From contig CAZWMK010000021.1 in NCBI GenBank assembly GCA_964635065.1, positions 1-24,022 of the forward strand: DNA of 24,022 bases, given 5' to 3'. Under the pieces are notes generated by a model, which saw only the letters and a program-made list of their open reading frames with translations, did no database searches and was not told the DNA's origin. Shown here one piece after another: positions 14,940 to 23,334 of the stretch (position 1 is its first letter; each line of letters begins with the position of its first letter). Both the position numbers and the translations under genes were made by a program. This DNA comes from CAZWMK01 sp964635065 (lineage in GTDB: Bacteria > Pseudomonadota > Alphaproteobacteria > Sphingomonadales > Sphingomonadaceae).

Positions 14940-17582
14940 ATGTATAAGAGCCAGTCCCTCCCGTCCAGCGACGCCGTACAGGCAACGCCGATGATGGCGC
15001 AATATCTTGCCATACGCGCAGAAGCGGGCGAGTGCCTGCTTTTTTATCGCATGGGGGATTTTTACGAGCTGTTTTTCGATGACGCCAAGGCAGCGGCGGC
15101 GGCGCTCGATATCGCGCTCACCAAGCGCGGGCAGCATGGCGGCGAAGATATCCCGATGTGCGGCGTGCCGGTTCATGCCGCTGACGCCTATCTTGCGCGG
15201 CTGATTCGCGCGGGCTTCCGTGTCGCTATCGCCGAACAGGTCGAAGACCCGGCGGAGGCGAAAAAACGTGGTTCGAAATCAGTTGTCGCACGCGCCATCG
15301 TCCGCGTTGTGACGCCGGGCACGATCACCGAGGAAACGTTGCTCGATGCACGCGCGGCCAATCACCTTGCCGCGTTGGCGCGTGTCGGCGAACAGTGGGC
15401 TCTGGCCTGGTGCGACCTGTCGACCGGCAGTTTCTCGACGCTTGCCTTTGATGCGACGCTGTTCGAGGCGGAACTGGCGCGTATCCAACCGGCGGAATTG
15501 CTGGTCAGCGAGACATGGGATGGCGGCCTGCCGATGGATGTCGTGCGGATGCCCTCTGCCGATTTCGACAGCAGCCGGGCGGAAGCGCGGCTGAAGGCAC
15601 GTTTCGCTGTTGCGACCCTTGATGGCTTTGGCGATTTCACGCGCGCTGAACTGGCAGCGTCGGGTGCGCTTCTGGCCTATCTCGACGATACGCAAAAAGG
15701 TGTGGTTGCAGGCCTTGCGCCGCCCCGGCGCGAGCCGCCCGGTCGGGCGATGGCGATCGACGCCGCGACGCGTATGAGCCTTGAACTGACGCGCGGCAGC
15801 GACGGCACCCGGCGCGGGTCGCTGCTCGACGCCGTCGATCGCACGGTGACGGGGGCGGGCGCACGGCTTCTGGCCGCCGAATTGGCCGCGCCCTCGACCG
15901 ACCGTGCCGCTATCGACGCGCGGCTGGCACTGGTTGGCTGGTTCGTCGATGAACAGGTGACGCGTGGCAAGGTACGCGCGGCCCTGAAAGCCGTGCCCGA
16001 TCTTGAACGCGCGCTCCAGCGCCTGACGCTTGGGCGCGGCGGACCGCGCGACCTTGGCCTGATCCGCGACGGGTTGCAGGCTGCCTGCACTCTGCGCGCG
16101 CAGCTTGAAACGGCAAGCGCGCTCGGTGCGCCCTCGCTCATGGCCGAAACGCTGGCGCAGATTGCCGGTCATGGCGACACGATCGACGCGCTGGTGCGCG
16201 CGCTTGTTGCCGAACCGCCGCTGTCGGCGTCGGATGGCGGCTTTGTTGCGCCCGGATATGATGCGGCGCTTGATGCGCTGAAGTCGCTGGCGTCGGATGC
16301 GCGGCGGCACATCGCAGCGCTGGAATCGCGCTATCGGGAAGAGACGCAGACGCCCAGCCTCAAGATCCGGCACAACAATGTGCTGGGCTATCATGTCGAG
16401 GTGACGGCACGCCATGCCGATACCCTGATGCGTCCCGACAGCGGTTTTACCCACCGGCAGACGCTGGCGGGCGTTGTGCGCTTCAACTCGGTGGAACTGG
16501 CCGAACTTGCGCAAAAAATCATCGGGGCACAGGCGCAGGCGCTGGCAACGGAAACTGCGCATTTCGAGACGCTGCGCGCGACCGTTCTCGGCCATGGTCC
16601 GGCGATATTGCGCACAGCGGCAGCGCTGGCGCGGATCGATGTCGCCGCCGCGCTGGCCGAACGCGCTGGCGAGGGCGGCTGGGTACGGCCTGAGCTGACG
16701 GACGATACCACATTTCAGATCAGTGCGGGGCGCCACCCCGTGGTCGAGGCGGCACTGGCCCGTCAGCGCGCGGCGTTCATCGCCAATGACTGCGACCTGT
16801 CTGACCCACAGCGGCTGTGGCTGGTGACTGGCCCTAACATGGCGGGCAAATCGACTTTTCTGCGTCAGAATGCGCTGATTGCGGTACTCGCGCAGGCGGG
16901 TAGCTATGTTCCGGCCGCCGCTGCCCGGATTGGCATTGTCGACCGGCTGTTCAGTCGGGTCGGCGCCTCGGACAATCTGGCGCAGGGACGTTCGACTTTC
17001 ATGGTCGAGATGGTGGAAACGGCGGCCATCCTGCGCCAGGCGACAGCGCGCAGCCTTGTGGTGCTGGACGAGGTCGGGCGCGGAACCTCGACCTATGACG
17101 GGCTGGCGATCGCCTGGTCGGTGGTCGAGGCCATCCACGACCAGCTGCGCGCGCGCTGCCTGTTCGCCACCCATTATCATGAATTGACCCGGCTTCAGGC
17201 GCGGCTCGATCATCTGGCACTGGCCAGTGTGCGCGTCCGTGAATGGAAGGGCGATCTGGTGTTCTTGCACGAGGTTGGGCCGGGCGTGGCCGACAAAAGC
17301 TATGGCATTGCGGTTGCCCGTCTGGCCGGGATGCCCGCAGAAGTTGTATCGCGCGCCGCCGAGGTGCTGGCGCGGCTTGAAGACGGCAAGGCGAAAAGCG
17401 GCGGGATTGCCGCCGGATTGTCCGACCTGCCCCTGTTTGCAGCCGCGAAGGCCCCGGTGGACACGCCGGATCCGCTGCGCGAACGGCTGGCAGCGCTGCG
17501 GCCTGACGAACTGACGCCACGCGCCGCGCTTGATGCACTTTACGCGCTTAAGGCGCTAGCGGACGGCGCGTCCTCCGCTTAG
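14940..17582 (+). CDS. mutS: DNA mismatch repair protein MutS
   Basis: Recognises base mismatches and small loops and starts methyl- or nick-directed repair with MutL. The 880-residue length is usual for MutS1. The mismatch-binding F-x-E motif is intact (Phe41-Tyr-Glu43 in MGDFYELFFDDA). The connector, lever and clamp domains follow, with HNNVLGYHVEVT in the core. The ATPase domain shows Walker A GPNMAGKST (about residues 631-639), the FSRVGASDNLAQGRSTFMVE segment and Walker B LVVLDEVGRGTSTYDG (about 706-721), then ATHYHELT. The C-terminal part (DPLRERLAALRPDELTPRAA) corresponds to the tail used for MutL/beta-clamp contacts and tetramerisation. The start ATG at 14940 has ACGGGA upstream. glnD begins 10 bases after the stop, so the two are likely cotranscribed. 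Confidence 0.98.
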   Translation: MYKSQSLPSSDAVQATPMMAQYLAIRAEAGECLLFYRMGDFYELFFDDAKAAAAALDIALTKRGQHGGEDIPMCGVPVHAADAYLARLIRAGFRVAIAEQVEDPAEAKKRGSKSVVARAIVRVVTPGTITEETLLDARAANHLAALARVGEQWALAWCDLSTGSFSTLAFDATLFEAELARIQPAELLVSETWDGGLPMDVVRMPSADFDSSRAEARLKARFAVATLDGFGDFTRAELAASGALLAYLDDTQKGVVAGLAPPRREPPGRAMAIDAATRMSLELTRGSDGTRRGSLLDAVDRTVTGAGARLLAAELAAPSTDRAAIDARLALVGWFVDEQVTRGKVRAALKAVPDLERALQRLTLGRGGPRDLGLIRDGLQAACTLRAQLETASALGAPSLMAETLAQIAGHGDTIDALVRALVAEPPLSASDGGFVAPGYDAALDALKSLASDARRHIAALESRYREETQTPSLKIRHNNVLGYHVEVTARHADTLMRPDSGFTHRQTLAGVVRFNSVELAELAQKIIGAQAQALATETAHFETLRATVLGHGPAILRTAAALARIDVAAALAERAGEGGWVRPELTDDTTFQISAGRHPVVEAALARQRAAFIANDCDLSDPQRLWLVTGPNMAGKSTFLRQNALIAVLAQAGSYVPAAAARIGIVDRLFSRVGASDNLAQGRSTFMVEMVETAAILRQATARSLVVLDEVGRGTSTYDGLAIAWSVVEAIHDQLRARCLFATHYHELTRLQARLDHLALASVRVREWKGDLVFLHEVGPGVADKSYGIAVARLAGMPAEVVSRAAEVLARLEDGKAKSGGIAAGLSDLPLFAAAKAPVDTPDPLRERLAALRPDELTPRAALDALYALKALADGASSA

Positions 17583-17592
17583 TCTTTCCGCC

Positions 17593-20355
17593 ATGTCATG
17601 GCGCTTCGACAATGTTCCCAACCGCCGCGCGATCATCGATCGCCGCGATCTGTCCGACCGGCTGCGCGAGATCATCGCTGCCACGCGTGACCGCGAGACC
17701 CAGCGCGCGCAATGTCTCGCGTTGTTGCGCGATGCGCTGAAGCTTGGACGCGCCGAGCTGAAACGCCGGATCGCCGAACACCCCGGGCGCGGGCATGAAC
17801 TGGCTGCGGCATATGCTTTTCTGACCGATCAGCTGTTGCGGCTGGCCTATGATTTCACGGTCCACGCCCTTTATCCCGCCATCAATCCGACCAGTGCCGA
17901 ACGCCTTTCGATCACGGCGGTTGGCGGCTATGGCCGGGGTGAGATGGCGCCTTACAGCGATGTCGATATCCTGTTCCTGACGCCCTATAAACAGACGGCC
18001 TGGGGCGAACAGGTGATCGAGACGATCCTCTACATGCTGTGGGATCTTGGTCTGAAGGTCGGGCACGCCTGCCGTTCGCTGGAAGAAATGGTGCGCCTCG
18101 CCAAATCCGATCTCACGATCAAGACGGCGCTTCTGGAAAGCCGCTATGTCTGGGGCGATCAGGCGCTGTACGATGAAGCCGTGGTGCGTTTCCGCACCGA
18201 AGTGGTGGCGGGCGATGCGCCACAATTCACGACGGACAAACTCGCGGAACGCGATGCCCGGCACAAGCGCATGGGCGACAGCCGCTATGTCGTCGAGCCG
18301 AATCTGAAAGAGGGCAAGGGCGGTCTGCGCGATCTGCACACGCTGTTCTGGATCGCCAAATATGTCTACCAGGTCGACCAGCCTGGCGATCTTGTTGAAA
18401 AAGGCCTGCTGACCAAGCCCGAATTGCGGCAATTCCAGCGTGCCGAAAATTTCCTGTGGGCAGTCCGCGTCAACCTGCATGATCTGTTGGGTCGCGCCGA
18501 GGAACGCCTGACGTTCGACGTGCAGCGCGAACTTGCCAGCCGCATGCGCTATGCCGACCGGCAGGGGCTGTCGGCGGTCGAACGCTTCATGCGGCACTAT
18601 TTTCTGATCGCCAAACAGGTCGGTGATCTTACCGGCCTGTTCCTCGCGCATCTGGAAGAGAGTTTCGCCAAGCGCCGGACGATCTGGCGCTTGCCGAGCT
18701 TCACGCGCAAGCCGCGCAACTTCGGCGGCTTCACGCTGCAACGCGGCAAGATCGGTGTGCCGGGCGATGACTTTTTTCGCGAGGATCCGCTCAGGCTGAT
18801 CGAACTCTTCCATCTTGCCGACAAGCACCAGATGGCGATCCATCCGCTTGCGATGCGGCAGGCGGGGCGCGATGCGGGTCTGATCGATGCCCGCGTGCGC
18901 GCCGACGCGCGCGCGAACGCGATGTTTCTGGATATCCTGACATCCCCGCGCGACCCTGAAACCGTGCTGCGCTGGATGAACGATGCGGGGGTGTTTGGCC
19001 GGATCGTGCCCGATTTCGCTAGGGTCGTCGGCCAGATGCAATATGACATGTATCACCATTATACGGTGGACGAGCATACCATCCGCGCCATCGGCCTTCT
19101 GGCCCGGATCGAGCGTGGCGAATTGATCGCCGATCACCCGATGTCGTCGCTGTTGATCAAGAAAATACTGTCGCGCCGCGTGCTTTATGTCGCGGTGTTG
19201 CTGCACGATATCGCCAAGGGCAGAAAGGGCGATCATAGCGAGCTTGGGGCGGAAATCGCGCTTACCCTTTGCCCGCGGCTGGGGCTGACGGCGGCGGAGA
19301 CGGAAACCGTCTCGTGGCTGGTCGCCAAGCATCTGATGATGTCGAACACCGCCTTCAAGCGCGATCTTGCCGATTTCAAGACGATCCTGAACTTCGCTGA
19401 ACAGGTGCGGGGCATGGACCGTCTGCGCCTTTTGCTGATCCTGACGGTGGTCGATATCCGCGCGGTCGGTCCCGGTGTCTGGACGGGGTGGAAGTCGCAA
19501 CTGCTGCGCGATCTTTACGATGCGGCCGAAGAGGTTCTGCGCCTTGGCCACAAGCAGCGCGGGCGACAGGAACGCATCGCCGCCAAGCAGGAACAGCTTG
19601 CCGAACAACTGGGCTGGGATCAGGCGCGATTCAATGCCTATCGCAACCGCTTTTTCGATGCATACTGGATTGCGGAAACCCCAGATGCGCTGGCGCTTAA
19701 TGCCGACCTCGTGGACAGTGCCGACAGGGACGCGCGGTCTCTGGCCGTGTCGACAAGTGTCGATTCCGTGTCGGGCACGACGCAGGTATCGGTCTATGCC
19801 GCCGACCATCCGGGGCTGTTCTATCGCATCGCCGGGGCGATCAGCCTGGCAGGTGCCAATATTCTTGACGCGCGCATCCACACGACGCGCGACGGTATGG
19901 CGCTCGACAATCTTGTCGTGCAGGACCCATTGGGTGGGCCGTTCGACGAGCCGCAGCGGCTGGAGCGGCTGAGGACCACGATCGAAGATGCGTTGGCCGG
20001 CCGCTTCAAACTGTCCGACCGCCTGGCAGCCCGCCCGATGGCACGGCGTCGGGCCGAAGTATTCAGTATCGAGCCCGATGTGCAGATCGATGACACGGCA
20101 TCCAACCGTTACACGGTTGTCGAAATCCATGCCCTCGACCGGCCGGCGCTGCTTTACAGCCTGACCTATGCGCTGTTTCTGGCGAAAGTGACCATCCACA
20201 GCGCGCATATCGCGACCTATGGCGAGCGCGCGGTTGACGTTTTTTACCTGACGGATCTGACGGGCGAGAAAATCACCAGCGCACCGCGCTTGCGCGCTCT
20301 CACGCGCAAGCTTCTGGCTGTGGCGGGCGGCAGTGCAGATACGGACACGGCCTGA
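17593..20355 (+). CDS. glnD: Bifunctional PII uridylyltransferase / uridylyl-removing enzyme GlnD
   Basis: The glutamine sensor of the nitrogen regulatory cascade: it uridylylates PII proteins (GlnB/GlnK) when glutamine is low and removes UMP when it is high. The product has 920 residues, the family length. The nucleotidyltransferase motif GGYGRGEMAPYSDVDILFL lies at about residues 111-129 with both metal-binding Asp residues. The HD phosphohydrolase domain shows VDEHTIRAIG and LLHDIAKGRKGDHSELG (about residue 535). Two ACT domains for glutamine binding close the protein (VYAADHPGLFYRIAGAISLA at about 733, and IHALDRPALLYSLTYALFLA at about 843). All four domains appear intact. The ATG at 17593 is 10 bases after mutS. 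The following gene is convergent with only 29 bp between, and no terminator hairpin is visible there. Confidence 0.97.
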   Translation: MSWRFDNVPNRRAIIDRRDLSDRLREIIAATRDRETQRAQCLALLRDALKLGRAELKRRIAEHPGRGHELAAAYAFLTDQLLRLAYDFTVHALYPAINPTSAERLSITAVGGYGRGEMAPYSDVDILFLTPYKQTAWGEQVIETILYMLWDLGLKVGHACRSLEEMVRLAKSDLTIKTALLESRYVWGDQALYDEAVVRFRTEVVAGDAPQFTTDKLAERDARHKRMGDSRYVVEPNLKEGKGGLRDLHTLFWIAKYVYQVDQPGDLVEKGLLTKPELRQFQRAENFLWAVRVNLHDLLGRAEERLTFDVQRELASRMRYADRQGLSAVERFMRHYFLIAKQVGDLTGLFLAHLEESFAKRRTIWRLPSFTRKPRNFGGFTLQRGKIGVPGDDFFREDPLRLIELFHLADKHQMAIHPLAMRQAGRDAGLIDARVRADARANAMFLDILTSPRDPETVLRWMNDAGVFGRIVPDFARVVGQMQYDMYHHYTVDEHTIRAIGLLARIERGELIADHPMSSLLIKKILSRRVLYVAVLLHDIAKGRKGDHSELGAEIALTLCPRLGLTAAETETVSWLVAKHLMMSNTAFKRDLADFKTILNFAEQVRGMDRLRLLLILTVVDIRAVGPGVWTGWKSQLLRDLYDAAEEVLRLGHKQRGRQERIAAKQEQLAEQLGWDQARFNAYRNRFFDAYWIAETPDALALNADLVDSADRDARSLAVSTSVDSVSGTTQVSVYAADHPGLFYRIAGAISLAGANILDARIHTTRDGMALDNLVVQDPLGGPFDEPQRLERLRTTIEDALAGRFKLSDRLAARPMARRRAEVFSIEPDVQIDDTASNRYTVVEIHALDRPALLYSLTYALFLAKVTIHSAHIATYGERAVDVFYLTDLTGEKITSAPRLRALTRKLLAVAGGSADTDTA

Positions 20356-20384
20356 ACGCAGCCGTGCCCGCTGCCTGTGTTGCG

Positions 20385-23006
20385 TCAGAAACGGGTGCGT
20401 ACTGTCATGCCATAGGTGCGCGGTTCGGCCATGAAGGCGCCGTAAAGCGTGTTCGAACCGGCGATCATGCCCTGCCGCACGGCATTGGTGCTGCCCGTGC
20501 CCTGAAGCGGCATGTCAAACGCCAGTTGGCGATAATCGACATCGAACAGATTCTGCGCCCAGAATTCCAGCGACCAGCGGTTTTCCGGGCCACGCACGCC
20601 AAGGCGGGCATTGACGATCATCGTGCCGCCCTGCCGCTTTTCAAAGTCGAGGTCAGAGCCGGTGTTCATGTCGGACTGGTAGCGGAAGTCGGCATAGACA
20701 AGGCCGGTAATGCCGCTTTCGGTTAGTTGTGGCGTCCAGCCAGCACCGCCGGTGATGACATATTCCGGCGCATTGGACATCTGCGCGCCGGGCAACTGGA
20801 ACAGCGCACCCGTCAGTGTGCGCCCGTCGGCACCCACCAGACGCTGGCGATATTGCGTGTCGGCATAGGTGAAGCCAAGGTTGACCGTCACGTCATCGGC
20901 CGGGAACAGTGCTGCCTCGACTTCGACGCCGCGTGATGTCACGCCGCCCCGCGTGTTGCCAGTGCAGGCGCCATTGACATCAAGCGCTTCTTTGCAGCCA
21001 TTGATCGTCTCGACGACATAATTCAGCCCGTTGAAGGTGTTGAGCTGGAAATTGCTGAACACGGCATGGAACAGCGCGAGATTGAGGTTGATGCGCCGTC
21101 CGTCATATTTCACGCCGATTTCATAATTATCGACGGTTTCCGGCGCGAACATCATCTGGCTGACCTGCGGCGCGTTGATCGAAAGTGCAGCGCGGTCGAG
21201 GTTGAAGCCGCCCGCCTTATACCCTTTGGCATAACTGCCATAGGCAAGGAGGTCGTCGGTCAGTTTGTAGCCCAGAACCGCCGTACCTGACCATTTATTC
21301 TCGGTCTTGCGGCCCTGGAAACTGCCATTGAGCGGGTTGGTCGCGCAGGGCAGTTGCGCAAGCGTTTGCAGATTGCCTGCCACCGCCGACGCGGCGGGCG
21401 CCAGTGCGGCATTGGCCGCACCGAGCGCGCCAAGATCGGCAATGGCGCCCAGCATGGCGGCACAGCCGGCATTGTCGCTAGCGAGATCGGCGACAAGCTT
21501 TTTCCGTTCCCGCGTGTAACGGGCGCCCAGCGTCAGCGACAGGCGATCGGTGATGTGGACGACATTATGCGTGAACAGCGCCATGTTGCGGCTGGTCTGG
21601 GTGAAGCGGTCGCCCAGGGAGCCAGTGTTCGCAAGGCTGATGTTGGGAACCAGCGCCACGATCGGGGCGGCGGCGGCGGTCGGCACGCCTTGCGCCGCCA
21701 GCGATGCCGCGGCGAGGCCCTGCAACTGGCCGTAACCGGGGAAGCCCGGAATGCGCGCGCTGATCAGGGCGTTGGCAAAGCGGTCATAATCGGCGCCATA
21801 TTGCAGATCGTCGCGCAGGTTCAGCTTTTCATGCGCGTAATAGGCGCCGACCAGCCAGTCGAGCCGGTTGTCGAAGGCATCGCCGCGCAGCCGCAATTCC
21901 TGGCTGAATGTGCGGAAACGCTGTGTGTAATCGTCGCGGTAGAAAATATCGAGATTGTTGAAATCGGCGTCCTGGCCGCGATCGTAGGTCCAGTCTCGAT
22001 AGGCGGAAATCGCCGTCAGATCGACGCCGCCCAAGGTCCAGTTGACTTCCGCCGAAAGGCCCCAGTCCTCGACGTCGGACTGGTAATCGCGTCCCGGCGT
22101 GATCGCCATCTTGCGCGCCTTTGGGTCGTCGATGATGATGGCGCCAAGGCTGCGTTCCAGTGCCGCGACCGAAGACGGCGTAAAGCGCAGTCCACCCGAT
22201 GCATCGCGGCTGACGTCACGCGCGGGCAGATAGACAGCGCCACAGCATTCCTCATTGCGCTTGGCAAAATCGGCGATGACGCGCACATCCAGATCATCGT
22301 GCGGGACATAGAGCATTTGACCGCGCACCGACCAGCGATTGCGATCGTTCAGGCTGCGGTCGGAGACGACATCGCGCATGAAACCGTCGCGGTCGACGAA
22401 CAGGCCGTCGAGCTTGTAGGCGAGGGTCTCGCTCTGGCCGAAGGGGCCGGTCAGCGACACTGCTCCGCGGCGATAATCATAATTGCCATAGCTGAATTCG
22501 GCGCTGCCTTCGTTGACGAAGCGCGGTTTTGCAGTGACGACATTGATGAGCCCGGCCGACGTATTGCGCCCGAACAGCGTGCCTTGCGGCCCGCGCAGGA
22601 CTTCGACGCGTTCAAGGTCGCCAAGGTCGCCAAGCGCGGTGCCGGTGCGACTGCGATAAACGCCGTCGATGAACACGCCTACGGATGATTCAAGGCCGGG
22701 ATTATCGCCCACCGTGCCGATGCCGCGAATGCGGGCGACGGCGGAATTGGCTTCGGACGTCGTCGAATAGACAAGGAGCGAGGGCGATATCTGGTTCAGC
22801 CCGCGAATGTCGTCGGCCCCGGTATCGCGCAGGGCAGAGGCGCTGATCGCCGAGACGGCAAGCGGGACATCGGCCAGCGCCTGCGCACGGCGGGTAGCCG
22901 TTACGATGATTTCGCCCAGCTCGGTTTCGCTGGTGTCCTGTGCGGCGACTGGCGCACCCATGAGCATGGGCAGGCAGGCGGATGCGAGCCAGAAATATTT
23001 ACGCAT
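20385..23006 (-). CDS. TonB-dependent outer-membrane receptor
   Basis: An outer-membrane beta-barrel that imports a ligand using TonB energy. The product has 873 residues, with the start at ATG 23006 behind a strong GGGGGAG. Residues 1-22 are a signal peptide (core FWLASACLPMLMGAPVAAQ). A TonB box GEIIVTATRRAQ follows at about residue 31. The plug domain (about 40-160) includes RIRGIGTVGDNPG, GVFIDGVYRSR and RGPQGTLFGRNTSAGLINV. The barrel ends with the terminal aromatic pattern MTVRTRF. Two Ala-rich insertions (about residues 420-445 and 515-548) and three cysteine pairs (about 254-255, 514/552, 669/680) probably lie in extracellular loops. The ligand is unknown; this subclass in sphingomonads is often linked to siderophores or diverse organic substrates, and no regulator, sigma factor or catabolic gene is adjacent here to narrow it. 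Confidence 0.96.
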   Translation of the reverse strand: MRKYFWLASACLPMLMGAPVAAQDTSETELGEIIVTATRRAQALADVPLAVSAISASALRDTGADDIRGLNQISPSLLVYSTTSEANSAVARIRGIGTVGDNPGLESSVGVFIDGVYRSRTGTALGDLGDLERVEVLRGPQGTLFGRNTSAGLINVVTAKPRFVNEGSAEFSYGNYDYRRGAVSLTGPFGQSETLAYKLDGLFVDRDGFMRDVVSDRSLNDRNRWSVRGQMLYVPHDDLDVRVIADFAKRNEECCGAVYLPARDVSRDASGGLRFTPSSVAALERSLGAIIIDDPKARKMAITPGRDYQSDVEDWGLSAEVNWTLGGVDLTAISAYRDWTYDRGQDADFNNLDIFYRDDYTQRFRTFSQELRLRGDAFDNRLDWLVGAYYAHEKLNLRDDLQYGADYDRFANALISARIPGFPGYGQLQGLAAASLAAQGVPTAAAAPIVALVPNISLANTGSLGDRFTQTSRNMALFTHNVVHITDRLSLTLGARYTRERKKLVADLASDNAGCAAMLGAIADLGALGAANAALAPAASAVAGNLQTLAQLPCATNPLNGSFQGRKTENKWSGTAVLGYKLTDDLLAYGSYAKGYKAGGFNLDRAALSINAPQVSQMMFAPETVDNYEIGVKYDGRRINLNLALFHAVFSNFQLNTFNGLNYVVETINGCKEALDVNGACTGNTRGGVTSRGVEVEAALFPADDVTVNLGFTYADTQYRQRLVGADGRTLTGALFQLPGAQMSNAPEYVITGGAGWTPQLTESGITGLVYADFRYQSDMNTGSDLDFEKRQGGTMIVNARLGVRGPENRWSLEFWAQNLFDVDYRQLAFDMPLQGTGSTNAVRQGMIAGSNTLYGAFMAEPRTYGMTVRTRF

Positions 23007-23068
23007 CGTTCTCCCCCAAAATACTGGCTGCCAACGGCCGGCCAGGCTGCAAACTATCCTAGGGAAAG

Positions 23069-23097
23069 TGCTTATTCGTCCAGCGGCGCAAGATCAA
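23069..23097 (-). promoter_or_regulatory. Candidate promoter of the TonB receptor gene
   Basis: On the minus strand TTGATC (23097-23092) and TAAGCA (23074-23069) are spaced by 17 bases, about 60 bases before the start codon. The -10 match is weak, so this is only a candidate. The palindrome GACAG/CTGTC lies just upstream and could be an operator. Confidence 0.27.
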
Positions 23098-23154
23098 TGT
23101 CTGACAGTCCCAGGTCTGTCGAGGTGATCTGTCGTAACTTGTTCTATTGGACTG

Positions 23155-23187
23155 AAAAAAAGTCCGGCTGCGTCAGGCGCAGCCGGA
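23155..23187 (-). terminator. Strong rho-independent terminator downstream of uvrB
   Basis: TCCGGCTGCG (23163-23172) and CGCAGCCGGA (23178-23187) form a perfect 10-bp GC-rich stem with a 5-base loop. On the minus strand the stem is followed by C and seven T. It lies about 150 bases after the uvrB stop. It serves only minus-strand transcription, as there is no T run on the plus side. Confidence 0.9.
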
Positions 23188-23334
23188 TCAAGGTTCATGG
23201 GATGGCCCGACAGGGCGCTGCCATACCCAAGGGTCGCTAGGTCATTACGCCTGGCGACAACAGAAGTTCCATGCCTGTGCAATTTTATTGTGAGCCCTGC
23301 AAAAGCGGGGGGTGGCCCTGTCGTGTGCGCGGCT

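Larger units (their letters stand above)
23007..23334. other. 328-bp intergenic region between uvrB and the TonB receptor gene
   Basis: No plausible gene was found. It contains, in minus-strand order, about 145 bases of uvrB 3' flank with short hairpins (e.g. GCCC-GACA-GGGC at about 23206-23217), a strong terminator (23155-23187), an imperfect palindrome GACAG-8-CTGTC (23103-23120), a candidate promoter (23069-23097) and the receptor's ribosome site (GGGGGAG). The AT-rich patch at about 23279-23291 stands out from the flanks. Confidence 0.6.

Noticed and set aside
15279..17270. 663-codon open frame on the minus strand opposite mutS
   Set aside because: Shadow of MutS with no recognisable motif and no ribosome site.
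17596..20208. 870-codon open frame on the minus strand opposite glnD
   Set aside because: Exact shadow of an intact GlnD; composition is Arg/His/Gln-rich as typical of antisense frames in GC-rich DNA.
21354..22688. 444-codon open frame on the plus strand opposite the TonB receptor
   Set aside because: Shadow frame; the receptor on the other strand has signal peptide, TonB box, plug and barrel motifs.
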